From: an uncultured Thermoanaerobaculia bacterium
GTDB lineage: Bacteria > Acidobacteriota > Thermoanaerobaculia > Multivoradales > Multivoraceae
Assembly (NCBI GenBank): GCA_951813015.1
Contig: CATOTG010000002.1
Span: 466,101 to 530,100, forward strand
Reading direction: 5' to 3'
DNA length: 64,000 nt
The notes below the pieces were generated by a model. The model had not been told where the DNA came from. It saw only the letters and a list, made by a program, of their open reading frames with translations, and searched no databases. Made by a program: the position numbers and the translations under genes. This document shows positions 44,643 to 52,997 of this stretch, piece by piece. Numbering within the stretch: position 1 is the first letter of the stretch; every line of letters begins with the position of its first letter.

Positions 44643-45186
44643 TCACGCCGCAGCCGCCGTCGCCGGGGCTGTGGAAAACTGCGGAATCTGCGGAAAACCC
44701 GATTCGTCCCGGAGGCGAGTGTCGGAAGTCGCATCGGGGCTGGCGCCGCGATAGACCTCGTTTGGGGTCTTTGCCCTGGTGGGATGAATGCGGCCGCTCG
44801 AGATTGTAGAAGGCGATCCACTCGCCGATCACCTGCCGCGCCTCGATGCCGTCGGCGAGTTCGTGCAGGTAGACGGCCTCGTACTTGAGTGAGCGCCAGA
44901 GGCGCTCGATGAAGACGTTGTCCAGACACCGGCCGCGCCCGTCCATCGAGATTCTGACCTTGGCGTCCTTGAGCACGCCGACGAAGTCCGCCGAGGTGAA
45001 CTGGCTGCCCTGGTCCGTGTTGAAGGTGTCGGGCTTGCCCCAACGGGCCAGGGCCTCTTCGAGGGCCTCGACGCAGAACGAAGCGTCGAGGCTGTTCGAC
45101 AGCCGCCAGGACAGCACCCGCCGGCTCGCCCAGTCCATCACCGCGACCAGGTACAGGAAGCCGCCTCGCACCGGGATGTACGTGGT
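44581..45186 (-). mobile_element. IS3-family insertion sequence remnant (transposase C-terminal half)
   Basis: The minus strand encodes the C-terminal part of an IS3-family OrfB transposase: TTYIPVRGGFLYLVAVMDWASRRVLSW, TDQGSQFTSADFVGVLKD, NVFIERLWRSLKYEAVYLHE and FYNLERPHSSHQG. The catalytic Asp of TDQGSQF and the Glu of FIERLWRSLKYE are present, but the first Asp (WATDITYIP in the family) is lost because the element is cut just upstream. The left edge begins TGAGGTGGTCCCGG, an IS3-like end, at 44581, directly inside the MNT gene. OrfA, the OrfB N-terminus and the other end are missing. The right junction at 45187 meets a Uma2 fragment. Confidence 0.8.
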
Positions 45187-45348
45187 GTGCGCTTCCTCGA
45201 TGCGGAATCGGGGAGCTTCCTGCCGACGGCGGAAGAAGCCAGACGGCAGGAGGAGAGCCGCGCCGATGCCGCGGAAGCCCGGATTGCCGAACTGGAACGT
45301 CTGCTGGCGGTTTCGGATGGTCCCGACGGACCCGCCGCCAACGAGTGA
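45187..45348 (+). pseudogene. Uma2-family nuclease, C-terminal fragment
   Basis: 54 codons on the plus strand: VRFLDAESGSFLPTAEEARRQ then the Ala/Glu-rich tail EARIAELERLLA, the usual ending of Uma2 (DUF820) endonuclease-like proteins (FLDPETGEFLPTYEE..., EARIAELEA). The catalytic part is missing. The fragment starts exactly where the IS3 remnant ends, implying an insertion or deletion event joined them. Confidence 0.55.
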
Positions 45349-45444
45349 AGGTCCGCCAGAAACGCCGTCGCAAGGGTTCGGGCAGAGCCCTGTTGGCGGA
45401 CGACGAGACGACAAAGGCGGTGGTCTCGTTCAGCTCGGAACACC

Positions 45445-46734
45445 TCAATCGTCCGGCGGCTTCTCCGCGTCGGCCGCAATCGCGTCAGGTACCCGATTCT
45501 CCGTTTCCTCCGCATTCTGCGCCACATCCTTCTCCTGAGTCGCCTTGCCGCCCAGCCACGGCATGCTGGCGCGGTCAGCAGAGATCTCTGCCTCAAGGTC
45601 CGGTTCGGTCTGTGCCATGTGAGGCGCCAACGCCAGATCAACATGTTCTGCATACTTCCGGCTCCCGCCACCCTCCGACTCCCGTGTCTCCACGACCACG
45701 GCGCGACGGCCGCTCGGGCTCACGAACCAGGCCGCCGGGAGGCCGGAACGCCACTCCGAAACATGGTTCTCCTCAACACGGGACCACCGATCCCGCCAAA
45801 CGTGCTCGATCCGATGGCGGCCTCCTCGCGTAGCAAGCCGCACCGCACCGCGTTCCGGATGAGGCTCGGCGGTAGAATTCCCGACCACCAGGAACGGTTC
45901 CTCCCCGAGCGGCGACAGCCCGAAGTCCCAAAGATCGTATGCTCTCCAGTAGAGGGACGTCCGGGCCCAAAGCACACGTTCGTCCCACTGCCAACGAAAA
46001 TCGTACTCCTCGACGCCATTCTCGAACAGAATCGGCACTGCAAGAGGAGAGGAGCCGTTGGCTGAGAAGTGCAGGACATAGGCGCCACCGCTCCACGGCG
46101 TGAGTACGACAGGACCGTCTGAGTCGAGAAAGACAAACCCTGGCGCCATCGGCCACTTGAACCCACTGGTGCGAACGTCTCTCTCGGCGCCGACATCCGC
46201 GCTCTCAGTTCGCTTGGTCCTTGTCTCGCGCAACAGCGTTCTGCCAAAGCGAAAGCCGGTTCCGCTGTCGTCGACCAGGCCCCAGGCTCGCCCATCTCCC
46301 GAGACATCGACTGGAACCCCGTGGTTGCCCACCGCGGGTCCGTACTCGCGGGATCCGAACTCGCGACTGCTGAACGCCCAATAGACTCGAAGATCTCCGT
46401 CGCGACCTATTCCGATGATCTCGTCGACCGGATCCCACTGTCCATCTCTCCTGTAGCCGGACAGCAACAAGCGACCGTCCGAAAGAACCGAAACGTACCG
46501 CACCGAGATGCCTGACATGTCAACGCGTCTGATCCTCTTTCCGTTGATCTGCACGACGACCGAGCCATCAGCCGGATCATTGCTCCTTCGAATGACAAGG
46601 AGCGCCCGACCCTCGTCATCGACGAAACCGCCGGCAACTTCGCCTGAAGGCAGCTCAACCTCGGCCGCCAGTGCGACGGCGCTCAATGCCACGAGAACAA
46701 GACCACCTACGACAACCCGTAACACTTTAGACAT
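45445..46734 (-). CDS. Secreted beta-propeller-like protein of unknown function, copy 1
   Basis: 429 residues with a signal peptide (VLVALSAVALAA). The opening PSGEVAGGFVDDEGRALLVIRRS is repeated in the duplicate at 50055-51626 (AGHEVAGGFVEDDGTVLLLYRKR). Further parallels are HVSEWRSGLPAAWFVSPSGRRAVV against HVSEWQGGPPPREGHHLP and IEHVWRDRWSRVEENHVSEW against VEHLWRDPWTAREELHVSEW. The many short W/D/G-rich strands suggest a beta-propeller. It lies 23 bases downstream of the M23 peptidase gene; base composition is less GC-rich than the neighbours. Function unknown. Confidence 0.8.
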   Translation of the reverse strand: MSKVLRVVVGGLVLVALSAVALAAEVELPSGEVAGGFVDDEGRALLVIRRSNDPADGSVVVQINGKRIRRVDMSGISVRYVSVLSDGRLLLSGYRRDGQWDPVDEIIGIGRDGDLRVYWAFSSREFGSREYGPAVGNHGVPVDVSGDGRAWGLVDDSGTGFRFGRTLLRETRTKRTESADVGAERDVRTSGFKWPMAPGFVFLDSDGPVVLTPWSGGAYVLHFSANGSSPLAVPILFENGVEEYDFRWQWDERVLWARTSLYWRAYDLWDFGLSPLGEEPFLVVGNSTAEPHPERGAVRLATRGGRHRIEHVWRDRWSRVEENHVSEWRSGLPAAWFVSPSGRRAVVVETRESEGGGSRKYAEHVDLALAPHMAQTEPDLEAEISADRASMPWLGGKATQEKDVAQNAEETENRVPDAIAADAEKPPDD

Positions 46735-46757
46735 TTTGTTTGCCCCCCTTTTCTCGT

Positions 46758-48284
46758 CTACTGAGCATTTTCACACTGCTCCGGGCCAGTTTTGAAGGTG
46801 AATCCGGCAGCCTTCGCGGGGCCTCGATCCGCAAGAGGATCAAGGGCAACATCGTCTGGCCCAACCAGCTTGAAATGGTGGTGTGCGCCAAATTGGCGAC
46901 CCGAACCACCCCAACGTCCTATCTGATCGCCAGCTTCAACCCTTGAACCCTCCGCGGGCCGCGAATCGCGATCAAGATGACAGTGCACTTCGTAGCCACC
47001 GTCGTCATGGCGAATTCTCACGTACCATCCACAACCCGCCGGCTGCAGCGGGGGAAGCATCACTAAGCCTCCGCGGAACGCAGAGAACGTTGCGTCGCTG
47101 TGAGTCTGGATGTCGATTCCGGTGTGAGTCCTCTCGCCCCGGGGTGCGCCGAAGAGGTCGCCCTCATTGAAGTTCCAGCCACAATCCCGAATCCTTGTCG
47201 TAAGCGTCGCCGGATTCACGCCGGTTGGGGTTGGCCCCGGCGTTGCCCCGCCCGGATCCGGGTCCGGTTCCGGAACCGGATCTGGCGCCGGGTCGCCTTC
47301 GCCGGGTCCCGTGCCCGGCGGCGGGCCGTCGTCTTCCGGTATATGCGGCACAGGTATCGGCTTGCTCACGACCTTGGTCTCTCCGCCCTTGAACACGACC
47401 TTGCCGTCCTCGCATAAGAAGCCATCCTCGAGCTTCGTGTCGTCGTCGCAACTCAGTACCTTGGGGCCGTCGCCGCCGAACCCCGAAATCTGGGACTCCG
47501 GGGCCGGGACGTACCGATGGCAGCTGCCACCAGAAGCAAGGTAGCCAACGGGACATTGGACGGCCGCAAGGATCATGAAGTTCGCCCGACCTCCACCAGA
47601 AGGGTACACCCGGACGCTGTGCGAGCCGGCCTCCAGCTCCCCGCTCCAGTACTCGTCTCTCACGCCGGTGCGATTCGTGCAGGAGGAGCCGTCCACGGAA
47701 CAGTCGACGTCCCGATTCATGCCGGTCAGCCAGACGCGCACGGTCTGACACGACAACAACGTGAACGTGTAAGTCTGCTCCAGGCTGTCCGTTGCCGTTT
47801 CGAACAGGACCCCGACCTGCGACTCCACCACCGGCGACGGTGGCGGCGGTGGCGGCGGCGGCGGCGGTGGCGGCGGTGGCGGTGGCGGCGTTCCTGTCAA
47901 GGGCGGCAGCGGCGCTGAGCCGCTGACGCTCAGCGTCCAACTGCGGGTACCGCTTCCGTACGGATACACGTTCACCGTGTGAGTTCCCGCCTCCAGCCTG
48001 CCTGTCGAGGAATCGTCCGTCGTGCTGCCGTGGTTCGTGCACCGCAAACCGTTCAGGGAACGGTCGACGTCCCGGTTCATGCCCGTGAGGCTCAGGCTCA
48101 CGTCGGTCGTGGACTCCAGATCGAACAGGTAGGTCTTCTCGCCCGAAACGTCGGTCTCCGACACCGTGAACGGCAGCTCATGGACCTTGCGGACCTTTGG
48201 GGGCGACGACGGCGGATCTGGTTCTTCTGTCGGCGGAGGGCCTGGCGGATTTCCGAGACCGATGGACGGCGCCGTCACCGTCAC
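46758..48284 (-). CDS. Secreted M23 peptidase-like protein with PPC domains, 5'-truncated
   Basis: C-terminal M23 (lysostaphin-like) zinc peptidase: THTGIDIQTHSD supplies the first His/Asp, and AHHHFKLVG replaces the usual HxH with HHH, so metal binding is probable. Two PPC-like modules (TTDVSLSLTGMNRDVDRSLNG and QTVRVWLTGMNRDVDCSVDG) precede it, separated by a poly-proline stretch of about 17 residues; a Pro/Asp-rich linker follows. The frame stays open upstream to 48418 with an Ig-like strand pattern (TTYTVVYSVSDRAGRTDSVSF), ending exactly at the sulfatase stop, so the true N-terminus and signal were lost. The listed GTG start at 48284 is inside the Ig-like domain. The module at 47500-47821 is shared with the gene at 50055-51626. 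Confidence 0.75.
   Translation of the reverse strand: MTVTAPSIGLGNPPGPPPTEEPDPPSSPPKVRKVHELPFTVSETDVSGEKTYLFDLESTTDVSLSLTGMNRDVDRSLNGLRCTNHGSTTDDSSTGRLEAGTHTVNVYPYGSGTRSWTLSVSGSAPLPPLTGTPPPPPPPPPPPPPPPPPSPVVESQVGVLFETATDSLEQTYTFTLLSCQTVRVWLTGMNRDVDCSVDGSSCTNRTGVRDEYWSGELEAGSHSVRVYPSGGGRANFMILAAVQCPVGYLASGGSCHRYVPAPESQISGFGGDGPKVLSCDDDTKLEDGFLCEDGKVVFKGGETKVVSKPIPVPHIPEDDGPPPGTGPGEGDPAPDPVPEPDPDPGGATPGPTPTGVNPATLTTRIRDCGWNFNEGDLFGAPRGERTHTGIDIQTHSDATFSAFRGGLVMLPPLQPAGCGWYVRIRHDDGGYEVHCHLDRDSRPAEGSRVEAGDQIGRWGGSGRQFGAHHHFKLVGPDDVALDPLADRGPAKAAGFTFKTGPEQCENAQ
47500..47821. repeat. 322-bp near-identical repeat, copy 1
   Basis: Matches 50098-50419 with a constant offset of 2598 bases, no indels and about 15 substitutions. 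Here it encodes the second PPC-like module of the M23 protein (SQVGVLFETATDSLEQ to SGGSCHRYVPAP). In the other copy the same block is the C-terminus of the propeller-like protein. This is direct evidence of recent duplication or gene conversion. Confidence 0.9.
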
Positions 48285-48415
48285 GGTGAACGAGACGGAG
48301 TCCGTCCTGCCTGCGCGGTCCGAAACGCTGTAGACAACCGTGTATGTCGTGTCCTGCTGGACGGTCGGAAGTGTTCCCTGGGCCCGAAGGGACGCATCCG
48401 CAAGCGCTACCCGCT

Positions 48416-49771
48416 TCAGTCCAGATAGCCGAGTGCCCGGAGGCGTCGGCGCACGTCCTCGTCGATCTGGTCTTCCTCGATTTCTTCGGCGGCGGCGATT
48501 TCGCCGGTGAGGTTCCGGTCGGCCAGCAGGTCCAGCATCCGCTCCACGATGTCGGGCCGCTCGCTGGCCAGGTCCTCCAGTTCGCCCGGATCCGCCTCCA
48601 GGTCGAAGAGCATTGGCGCCGCTCCTTGGGAAGCCGACTGCGGCAGCACGAGCTTGTATCGGCCGCGGATCACGGAGGCCGCGCGGTGGCCATCGACGTC
48701 GAGGTGGGTGTACACATCGGGCCTGGCGTCACCACGGCGTCGTCGCGCCAGCAGGTCCCTGCCGTCGGTGGGCGGCGCCTCGATGCCAAGGTACGCGAGC
48801 AGGGTCGGCAGGAGGTCCACGTGCTGGGCGGGAGTCTCGATCCGCCGCGGCGGCACGCCGGGAAGACGGATGACGAAGGGAACGCGGAGCACCTCTTCGT
48901 AGAGCGACAGCCCGTGCTCCCAGCGACCGTGCTCCGCGAACTCCTCGCCGTGGTCGGAGACGTAGATCACGATGACATCCTCCGCCAGGCCGCGCGCCTC
49001 GAGTTCGTCGAGCAACTCGCCGAAGGCGCGGTCGTTCTGCGCCACCTCCGCGTCGTAGAGCCGCGAAAGCGCCTCGGCCGTGCCTTCGTCGGGCTCGACT
49101 TCGCCCCGATTCAGCTCCAGCAGGTACCGGACGGTCCGGTAGTGCGCGGGTGCATCGCCGGCGTCGAACATCTGTTCGAATTCCGGCGCCGGGTCGTAGG
49201 GCCCGTGCGGATCGATCGCATGGAGATAGAGGAAGAACGGCGCTCCGGCGTCCTGCCGTTCATCCAGCCACAGCCGCACCCGCTCCAGCATCGTCTCGTC
49301 CCGGTCGCGGTCCTCGGAGCGGAAGCGGGTGAACCCCTGGGCGAAGCCAAAAGCCCGGCCGACGTTCGGGTTGCGGACCAGGCCCATCCCCTCGTAGCCG
49401 TTCGCGGCCAGGATCTCGGCCAGGGTCGTCGCATCCTCGGGGAGCACGGAACGGCGGCCGACGGTGCGGTGTGCGGGCGGCAGAAGGCCCGTGAACAGGG
49501 ACGCCATTGCCGGACGGGTCCAGGACGACTGGGCGTAGGCGTTCTCGAACACCAGAGCGCCCGTGGCGAAGGCGTCGAGCCGCGGCGAGGTCGGCCTCTG
49601 GTAGCCGTAGACGCCGAGACGATCCGCGCGGACGGTGTCCACGACGTAGAGAACGATGTTTGGCCGCCGCGACTCGGACGTTCGGTCCGGCAGCCCAGCG
49701 CCGCAGGAGGCCAGGACCACCGCCAGCGCCGGTGCACCCAGGAAGCGACAAGCGGAACGAGCGTCGCTCAT
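48416..49771 (-). CDS. Sulfatase-family lipoprotein
   Basis: 451-residue alkaline-phosphatase-superfamily hydrolase exported as a lipoprotein (lipobox VVLASC after ATG 49771). RPNIVLYVVDTVRADRLGVYGY is the first metal strand, SWTRPAMASLFTGLLPPAHR the segment that carries the nucleophile, IYVSDHGEEFAEHG the second metal site, and RALGYLD the usual ending. The FGly signature C/SxPxR is not present: the aligned residues read SSWTRPA, so classical sulfatase activity is doubtful; hydrolysis of phosphodiesters or phosphoethanolamine is possible. It interrupts the two copies of the M23 cassette. Confidence 0.88.
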   Translation of the reverse strand: MSDARSACRFLGAPALAVVLASCGAGLPDRTSESRRPNIVLYVVDTVRADRLGVYGYQRPTSPRLDAFATGALVFENAYAQSSWTRPAMASLFTGLLPPAHRTVGRRSVLPEDATTLAEILAANGYEGMGLVRNPNVGRAFGFAQGFTRFRSEDRDRDETMLERVRLWLDERQDAGAPFFLYLHAIDPHGPYDPAPEFEQMFDAGDAPAHYRTVRYLLELNRGEVEPDEGTAEALSRLYDAEVAQNDRAFGELLDELEARGLAEDVIVIYVSDHGEEFAEHGRWEHGLSLYEEVLRVPFVIRLPGVPPRRIETPAQHVDLLPTLLAYLGIEAPPTDGRDLLARRRRGDARPDVYTHLDVDGHRAASVIRGRYKLVLPQSASQGAAPMLFDLEADPGELEDLASERPDIVERMLDLLADRNLTGEIAAAEEIEEDQIDEDVRRRLRALGYLD

Positions 49772-49930
49772 GGGGGGCAGGGGCCGGCCCAAGGTCGGCG
49801 ATCTTCTCCTGCACGAGTTGCTTCTGCCTGCTTCTGCGAACATGGAACCCGCGACACCCTGGAGGCGCCGGGAACGGCGGCATGTCGAGCGCAAGACGAC
49901 CGCCAGCCGAACCATAGCAAGTGGCCTTGC

Positions 49931-50001
49931 AGCCCGTGGCAGAAGTCACGCTGCATTCGAGCGGCCAGGCATCCCGCCCGGCATCGTTGCTCCTTTGGTC
50001 G
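49931..50001. mobile_element. Fragment of the 17-bp-TIR MITE (right-end part)
   Basis: Begins with AGCCCGTGGCAGAAGTC (49931-49947) and matches the reverse complement of the right end of the 28313-28556 element for about 57 bp. It ends in a 25-bp block (49977-50001) repeated in the same orientation at 51929-51952. Together with 51929-52056 it looks like one MITE split by the intervening cassette. Confidence 0.75.
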
Positions 50002-50054
50002 AGCATGGCCCGTTGCGGTCCGGCGGCGTCCGGCGCCGTCGCCGGCCGCGCAGC

Positions 50055-51626
50055 CTAATTCTGCGGGGCCTCCGCTTCGTTCACTTCCGTTGCAACGGGG
50101 GCCGGGACGTACCGATGGCAGCTGCCACCAGAAGCAAGGTAGCCAACGGGACATTGGACGGCCGCAAGGATCATGAAGTTCGCCCGACCTCCACCGGAAG
50201 GGTACACCCGGACGCTGTGCGAGCCGGCCTCCAACTCCCCGGTCCAGTACTCGTCGCTCACTCCGGTGCGATTCGTGCAGGAAGAGCCGTCCACGGAACA
50301 GTCGACGTCCCGGTTCATGCCGGTCAGCCAGACACGCACCGTCTGACGCGACAACAACGTGAACGTGTAAGTCTGCTCCAGGCTGTCCGTTGCGGTTTCG
50401 AACAGTAGCCCGACCTGCGTCTTCAGCACGGGCGTTGGATCGGTCGGCGCCTCCAAGGCCGCATCCACCGGCGGCACTGAGGTCGGTTCGAACCGCAAGT
50501 CCAACTTGCGCACAGGAATTTCCAAGTCGTCGTCCTCCAAAACTCGCGTCCCCAGGGTCACGGCGTGACGACCGTTCGCACTCACCAACAGCGTCGGAAG
50601 ATGATGACCTTCTCGCGGCGGCGGGCCGCCCTGCCACTCCGAAACGTGAAGCTCTTCGCGCGCAGTCCACGGATCGCGCCACAAGTGCTCCACCCGGTAC
50701 TCGCCATCACGCCGAACCACCCGGACGAGCCCCCGGTCCGAATGAACCCGCCATCCGCTTGCCCGCTCGACTTCCCAGATCGGCTCGGCGCCGCCGCCAG
50801 ACAGGCCAAGGTTCCAGAGATGGTAGGCGCGCAGTACCTTGGCCGTAGCCGACCACAGGATCTTGTCTTGCTGCTGCCAGCCAGCGCGCCTTTCCTCCTT
50901 CTCGCGAAAGACCGGCACCTTGTAGCTGCAGTCCTTCTTGACGCAGTGCACGACGAACTGCCGACCCCGTCCGTAATCCGGCCAGGAAACCGCCAGAATC
51001 GGCCCTCTGGAGTCCAGGATGCTCCACCCTTCCGATTCCTCGGAAAACCCCCCGCCCGGTTCCTCAAACCGCACCGAAAGAACCCGCGAAACCTCGGCAT
51101 GGCGCTTCCGGAAGTGACCCACTGCAATCTCCAACCCATGGAGACCAGCATCGGCAACACCCCAAAGCCCGCCATCACGGGCGGCCGAGAACCAGTAGTC
51201 CATCCAGGCCGGCTCAGACGGCTCATCCCGACTATTCAACTCCCACAGCTGGCGCAGCGTGCCGTCCGCGTTAAATTCCAGCACTTCCTGCACAAGAACG
51301 CCGTAACCGTCCCGGTCGCGAGGACCCTTCAGACTCCAGAGCCGGAAGCGGCCTTCGCCACGCCTGGCGAGACTCTTCCCCCAAACTTCGGGCAGCTCGA
51401 CCGAGTCGGTTATCGCTCCGCTCGGCCCTCTGCGGACGAGAACGGAAAGGTCCGGCGCATCCGGAGAATACGATCTTTTCCGGTAGAGAAGCAACACAGT
51501 CCCGTCGTCTTCCACGAAGCCCCCTGCGACTTCATGGCCTGCAAGTGTTGTCTCGGCCGGGTAGCCGGCGGTGGCAAAGCCACCGAAGAGGAAGAGTATG
51601 CCGAGGGCGCGAAACGTCCGAATCAC
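50055..51626 (-). CDS. Secreted beta-propeller-like protein with C-terminal PPC module, copy 2
   Basis: 523 residues from GTG 51626 (a GAGGAG site overlaps the stop of the upstream M23 fragment). The first ~400 residues parallel the orphan at 45445-46734: AGHEVAGGFVEDDG, then VRRGPSGAITDSVELP, LWRDPWTAREELHVSEW. The last ~120 residues (QVGLLFETATDSLEQ to HRYVPAP) are the 322-bp repeat block that in copy 1 belongs to the M23 protein. The start is in a signal-like stretch (FRALGILFLFGGFATAGYPA). Function unknown; probably extracellular. Confidence 0.8.
   Translation of the reverse strand: MIRTFRALGILFLFGGFATAGYPAETTLAGHEVAGGFVEDDGTVLLLYRKRSYSPDAPDLSVLVRRGPSGAITDSVELPEVWGKSLARRGEGRFRLWSLKGPRDRDGYGVLVQEVLEFNADGTLRQLWELNSRDEPSEPAWMDYWFSAARDGGLWGVADAGLHGLEIAVGHFRKRHAEVSRVLSVRFEEPGGGFSEESEGWSILDSRGPILAVSWPDYGRGRQFVVHCVKKDCSYKVPVFREKEERRAGWQQQDKILWSATAKVLRAYHLWNLGLSGGGAEPIWEVERASGWRVHSDRGLVRVVRRDGEYRVEHLWRDPWTAREELHVSEWQGGPPPREGHHLPTLLVSANGRHAVTLGTRVLEDDDLEIPVRKLDLRFEPTSVPPVDAALEAPTDPTPVLKTQVGLLFETATDSLEQTYTFTLLSRQTVRVWLTGMNRDVDCSVDGSSCTNRTGVSDEYWTGELEAGSHSVRVYPSGGGRANFMILAAVQCPVGYLASGGSCHRYVPAPVATEVNEAEAPQN
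50098..50419. repeat. 322-bp near-identical repeat, copy 2
   Basis: Partner of 47500-47821, about 95 percent identical by eye and without indels. Here it forms the C-terminal module of the propeller-like protein. Confidence 0.9.
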
Positions 51627-51631
51627 TCCTG

Positions 51632-51928
51632 TTACTCCTCGCATGTCTCGGGATCACCCTCAAAGTCGAAGCTGAATCCTTGTTCCTTCATGGCATCTTC
51701 TCCTCCCCACAAGTCAAGTGGATCCAGCTTCTTGTTCTCGGGGTTGCCAGGTTCGGTCCACTGCAAGTGAAGATGAGGCCCACTAGAGTTTCCGGTTTCA
51801 CCATCCCGGCCGATGAGCGCTCCGGCCGCCACATCGCCCGGCTCCACATCGTGATTCGGATCAAGATGACAGATCGTAAACCAGGTGTCATCGGATCGGG
51901 TGATTCTGGCGAGCACCTCTTCGTAGAG
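51632..51928 (-). pseudogene. M23 peptidase C-terminal fragment
   Basis: About 99 codons on the minus strand, ending CEE at 51632. ICHLDPNHDVEPGDVAAGALIG and GETGNSSGPHLHLQWTEPG match the second zinc-ligand region (HLH) of M23 peptidases and run parallel to the C-terminus of the protein at 46758-48284 (HCHLDRDSRPAEGSRVEAG, PEQCENAQ versus PETCEE). The first zinc-binding half is gone: the frame enters MITE sequence at 51929. Its stop overlaps the ribosome binding site of the next gene, preserving the cassette order M23 then propeller protein. Confidence 0.75.
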
Positions 51929-52056
51929 CCCGGCATCGTTGCTCCTCGGTCGCCCTTGTTCCCGGGATTGCGGGCGGCCCGACATGCTCCCTTGTCGCGC
52001 CTTGCCGGGCGGGCGCCTGGCCACTCTCCGCGCCACACGGACTTCTGCCACGGGCT
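51929..52056. mobile_element. Fragment of the 17-bp-TIR MITE (left-end part)
   Basis: Reverse complement of about 118 bp of the left half of the element at 28313-28556, ending with GACTTCTGCCACGGGCT at 52040-52056. The inner 24 bp (51929-51952) repeat 49977-50001 in direct orientation with one indel. It truncates the M23 fragment. Confidence 0.8.
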
Positions 52057-52182
52057 GCTTGGGCAGCGGCGCACCGGGAGCAACGAAAGAGGGGCCGCGC
52101 CGGACGTCTTGTGCTGCACGGAGTGCCGGCTTCTGCCGGCGCTGGTCGGCGCCTGGTCCCGGCCTGCTACCCTCCGCCCGCG

Positions 52183-52917
52183 ATGAACTCAACCACCGCG
52201 CTCGCTTCCTCCCTGGCCGCCGGCCTGGCGCTTGCGACCGGCCTGGTCGGCGTGCTCGGCGCCCGCCTGGACCTGATCGCCCCCCTGGCCGGTTTCGGCC
52301 TGTTCGCCCTGCTCATGCCTCTGGGCTGCGCACTCGCCCTGCTCCTCGGCCTGATCGGAGTGTTCCGGACGCGGCCCAGGCAACGTCGCGGAGGCGCTTC
52401 GCAGGCCTGGGGCGGCATCCTCCTTTCGACCGTGATTCTCGGCAGCGTCCTCGTGCTCGCCAACGCCAGTCCCGAAGTGCCGGCGATCCACGACATCACG
52501 ACGAACATCGACGATCCGCCGGTCTTCGAGGCGGCCGCCTCCCGGGACAGCCGCAGTCGCGGGTTCGCCTACCCGAGCGGCGGCGCGCACGTCCCGGACC
52601 TCCAGCGGCAGGCCTATCCCGACCTCGGCACGCTGCAGCTGGACATCTCGCGGCAGGAGGCGCTCCGGCGCGTCCGGCACACGGCCCAGGACATGAACTG
52701 GGAACCGATCGGAGGCGACGACGCGAGCGGACAGATCGAGTTCGCCGACACCACGCCGGCATTCCGGTTCGTCGATTTCGTCGCGGTCCGGGTCCGGGCC
52801 GCCCGGAGCGGCGCCGCCGTCGACGTGCGCTCCGTGTCCCAGGTCGGCGTCAGCGACCTGGGCAAGAACGCGGACCGCATCCGCCGCTTCCTGGACCGCC
52901 TGAGAGCCGCCGACTGA
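52183..52917 (+). CDS. DUF1499-domain membrane protein
   Basis: 244 residues. Three N-terminal hydrophobic segments (ALASSLAAGLALATGLVGVLG, LIAPLAGFGLFALLMPLGCALALLLGLIGVF, GILLSTVILGSVLVL) precede a soluble DUF1499 domain: IHDITTNIDDPPVF, ALRRVRHTAQDMNWEP, QIEFADTTPAFRFVDFVAVRV and VDVRSVSQVGVSDLGKNADRIRRFLDRL. The family is widespread and uncharacterised. ATG 52183 is the first Met of the membrane segment. It precedes the fatty-acid oxidation gene by 80 bases; a link is not established. Confidence 0.9.
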   Translation: MNSTTALASSLAAGLALATGLVGVLGARLDLIAPLAGFGLFALLMPLGCALALLLGLIGVFRTRPRQRRGGASQAWGGILLSTVILGSVLVLANASPEVPAIHDITTNIDDPPVFEAAASRDSRSRGFAYPSGGAHVPDLQRQAYPDLGTLQLDISRQEALRRVRHTAQDMNWEPIGGDDASGQIEFADTTPAFRFVDFVAVRVRAARSGAAVDVRSVSQVGVSDLGKNADRIRRFLDRLRAAD

Positions 52918-52997
52918 GCGGCTACGATACCGCTCTTTCCGCCCAACTTCTCCACCGTCAACACACCGGCGCGCCCGCGCCAGGAGACACCACCGAC

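Noticed and set aside
45138..45671. Minus-strand frame of 177 codons upstream of the transposase remnant
   Set aside because: Arg-rich translation; the region is better explained by the Uma2 fragment on the plus strand and the end of the propeller gene.
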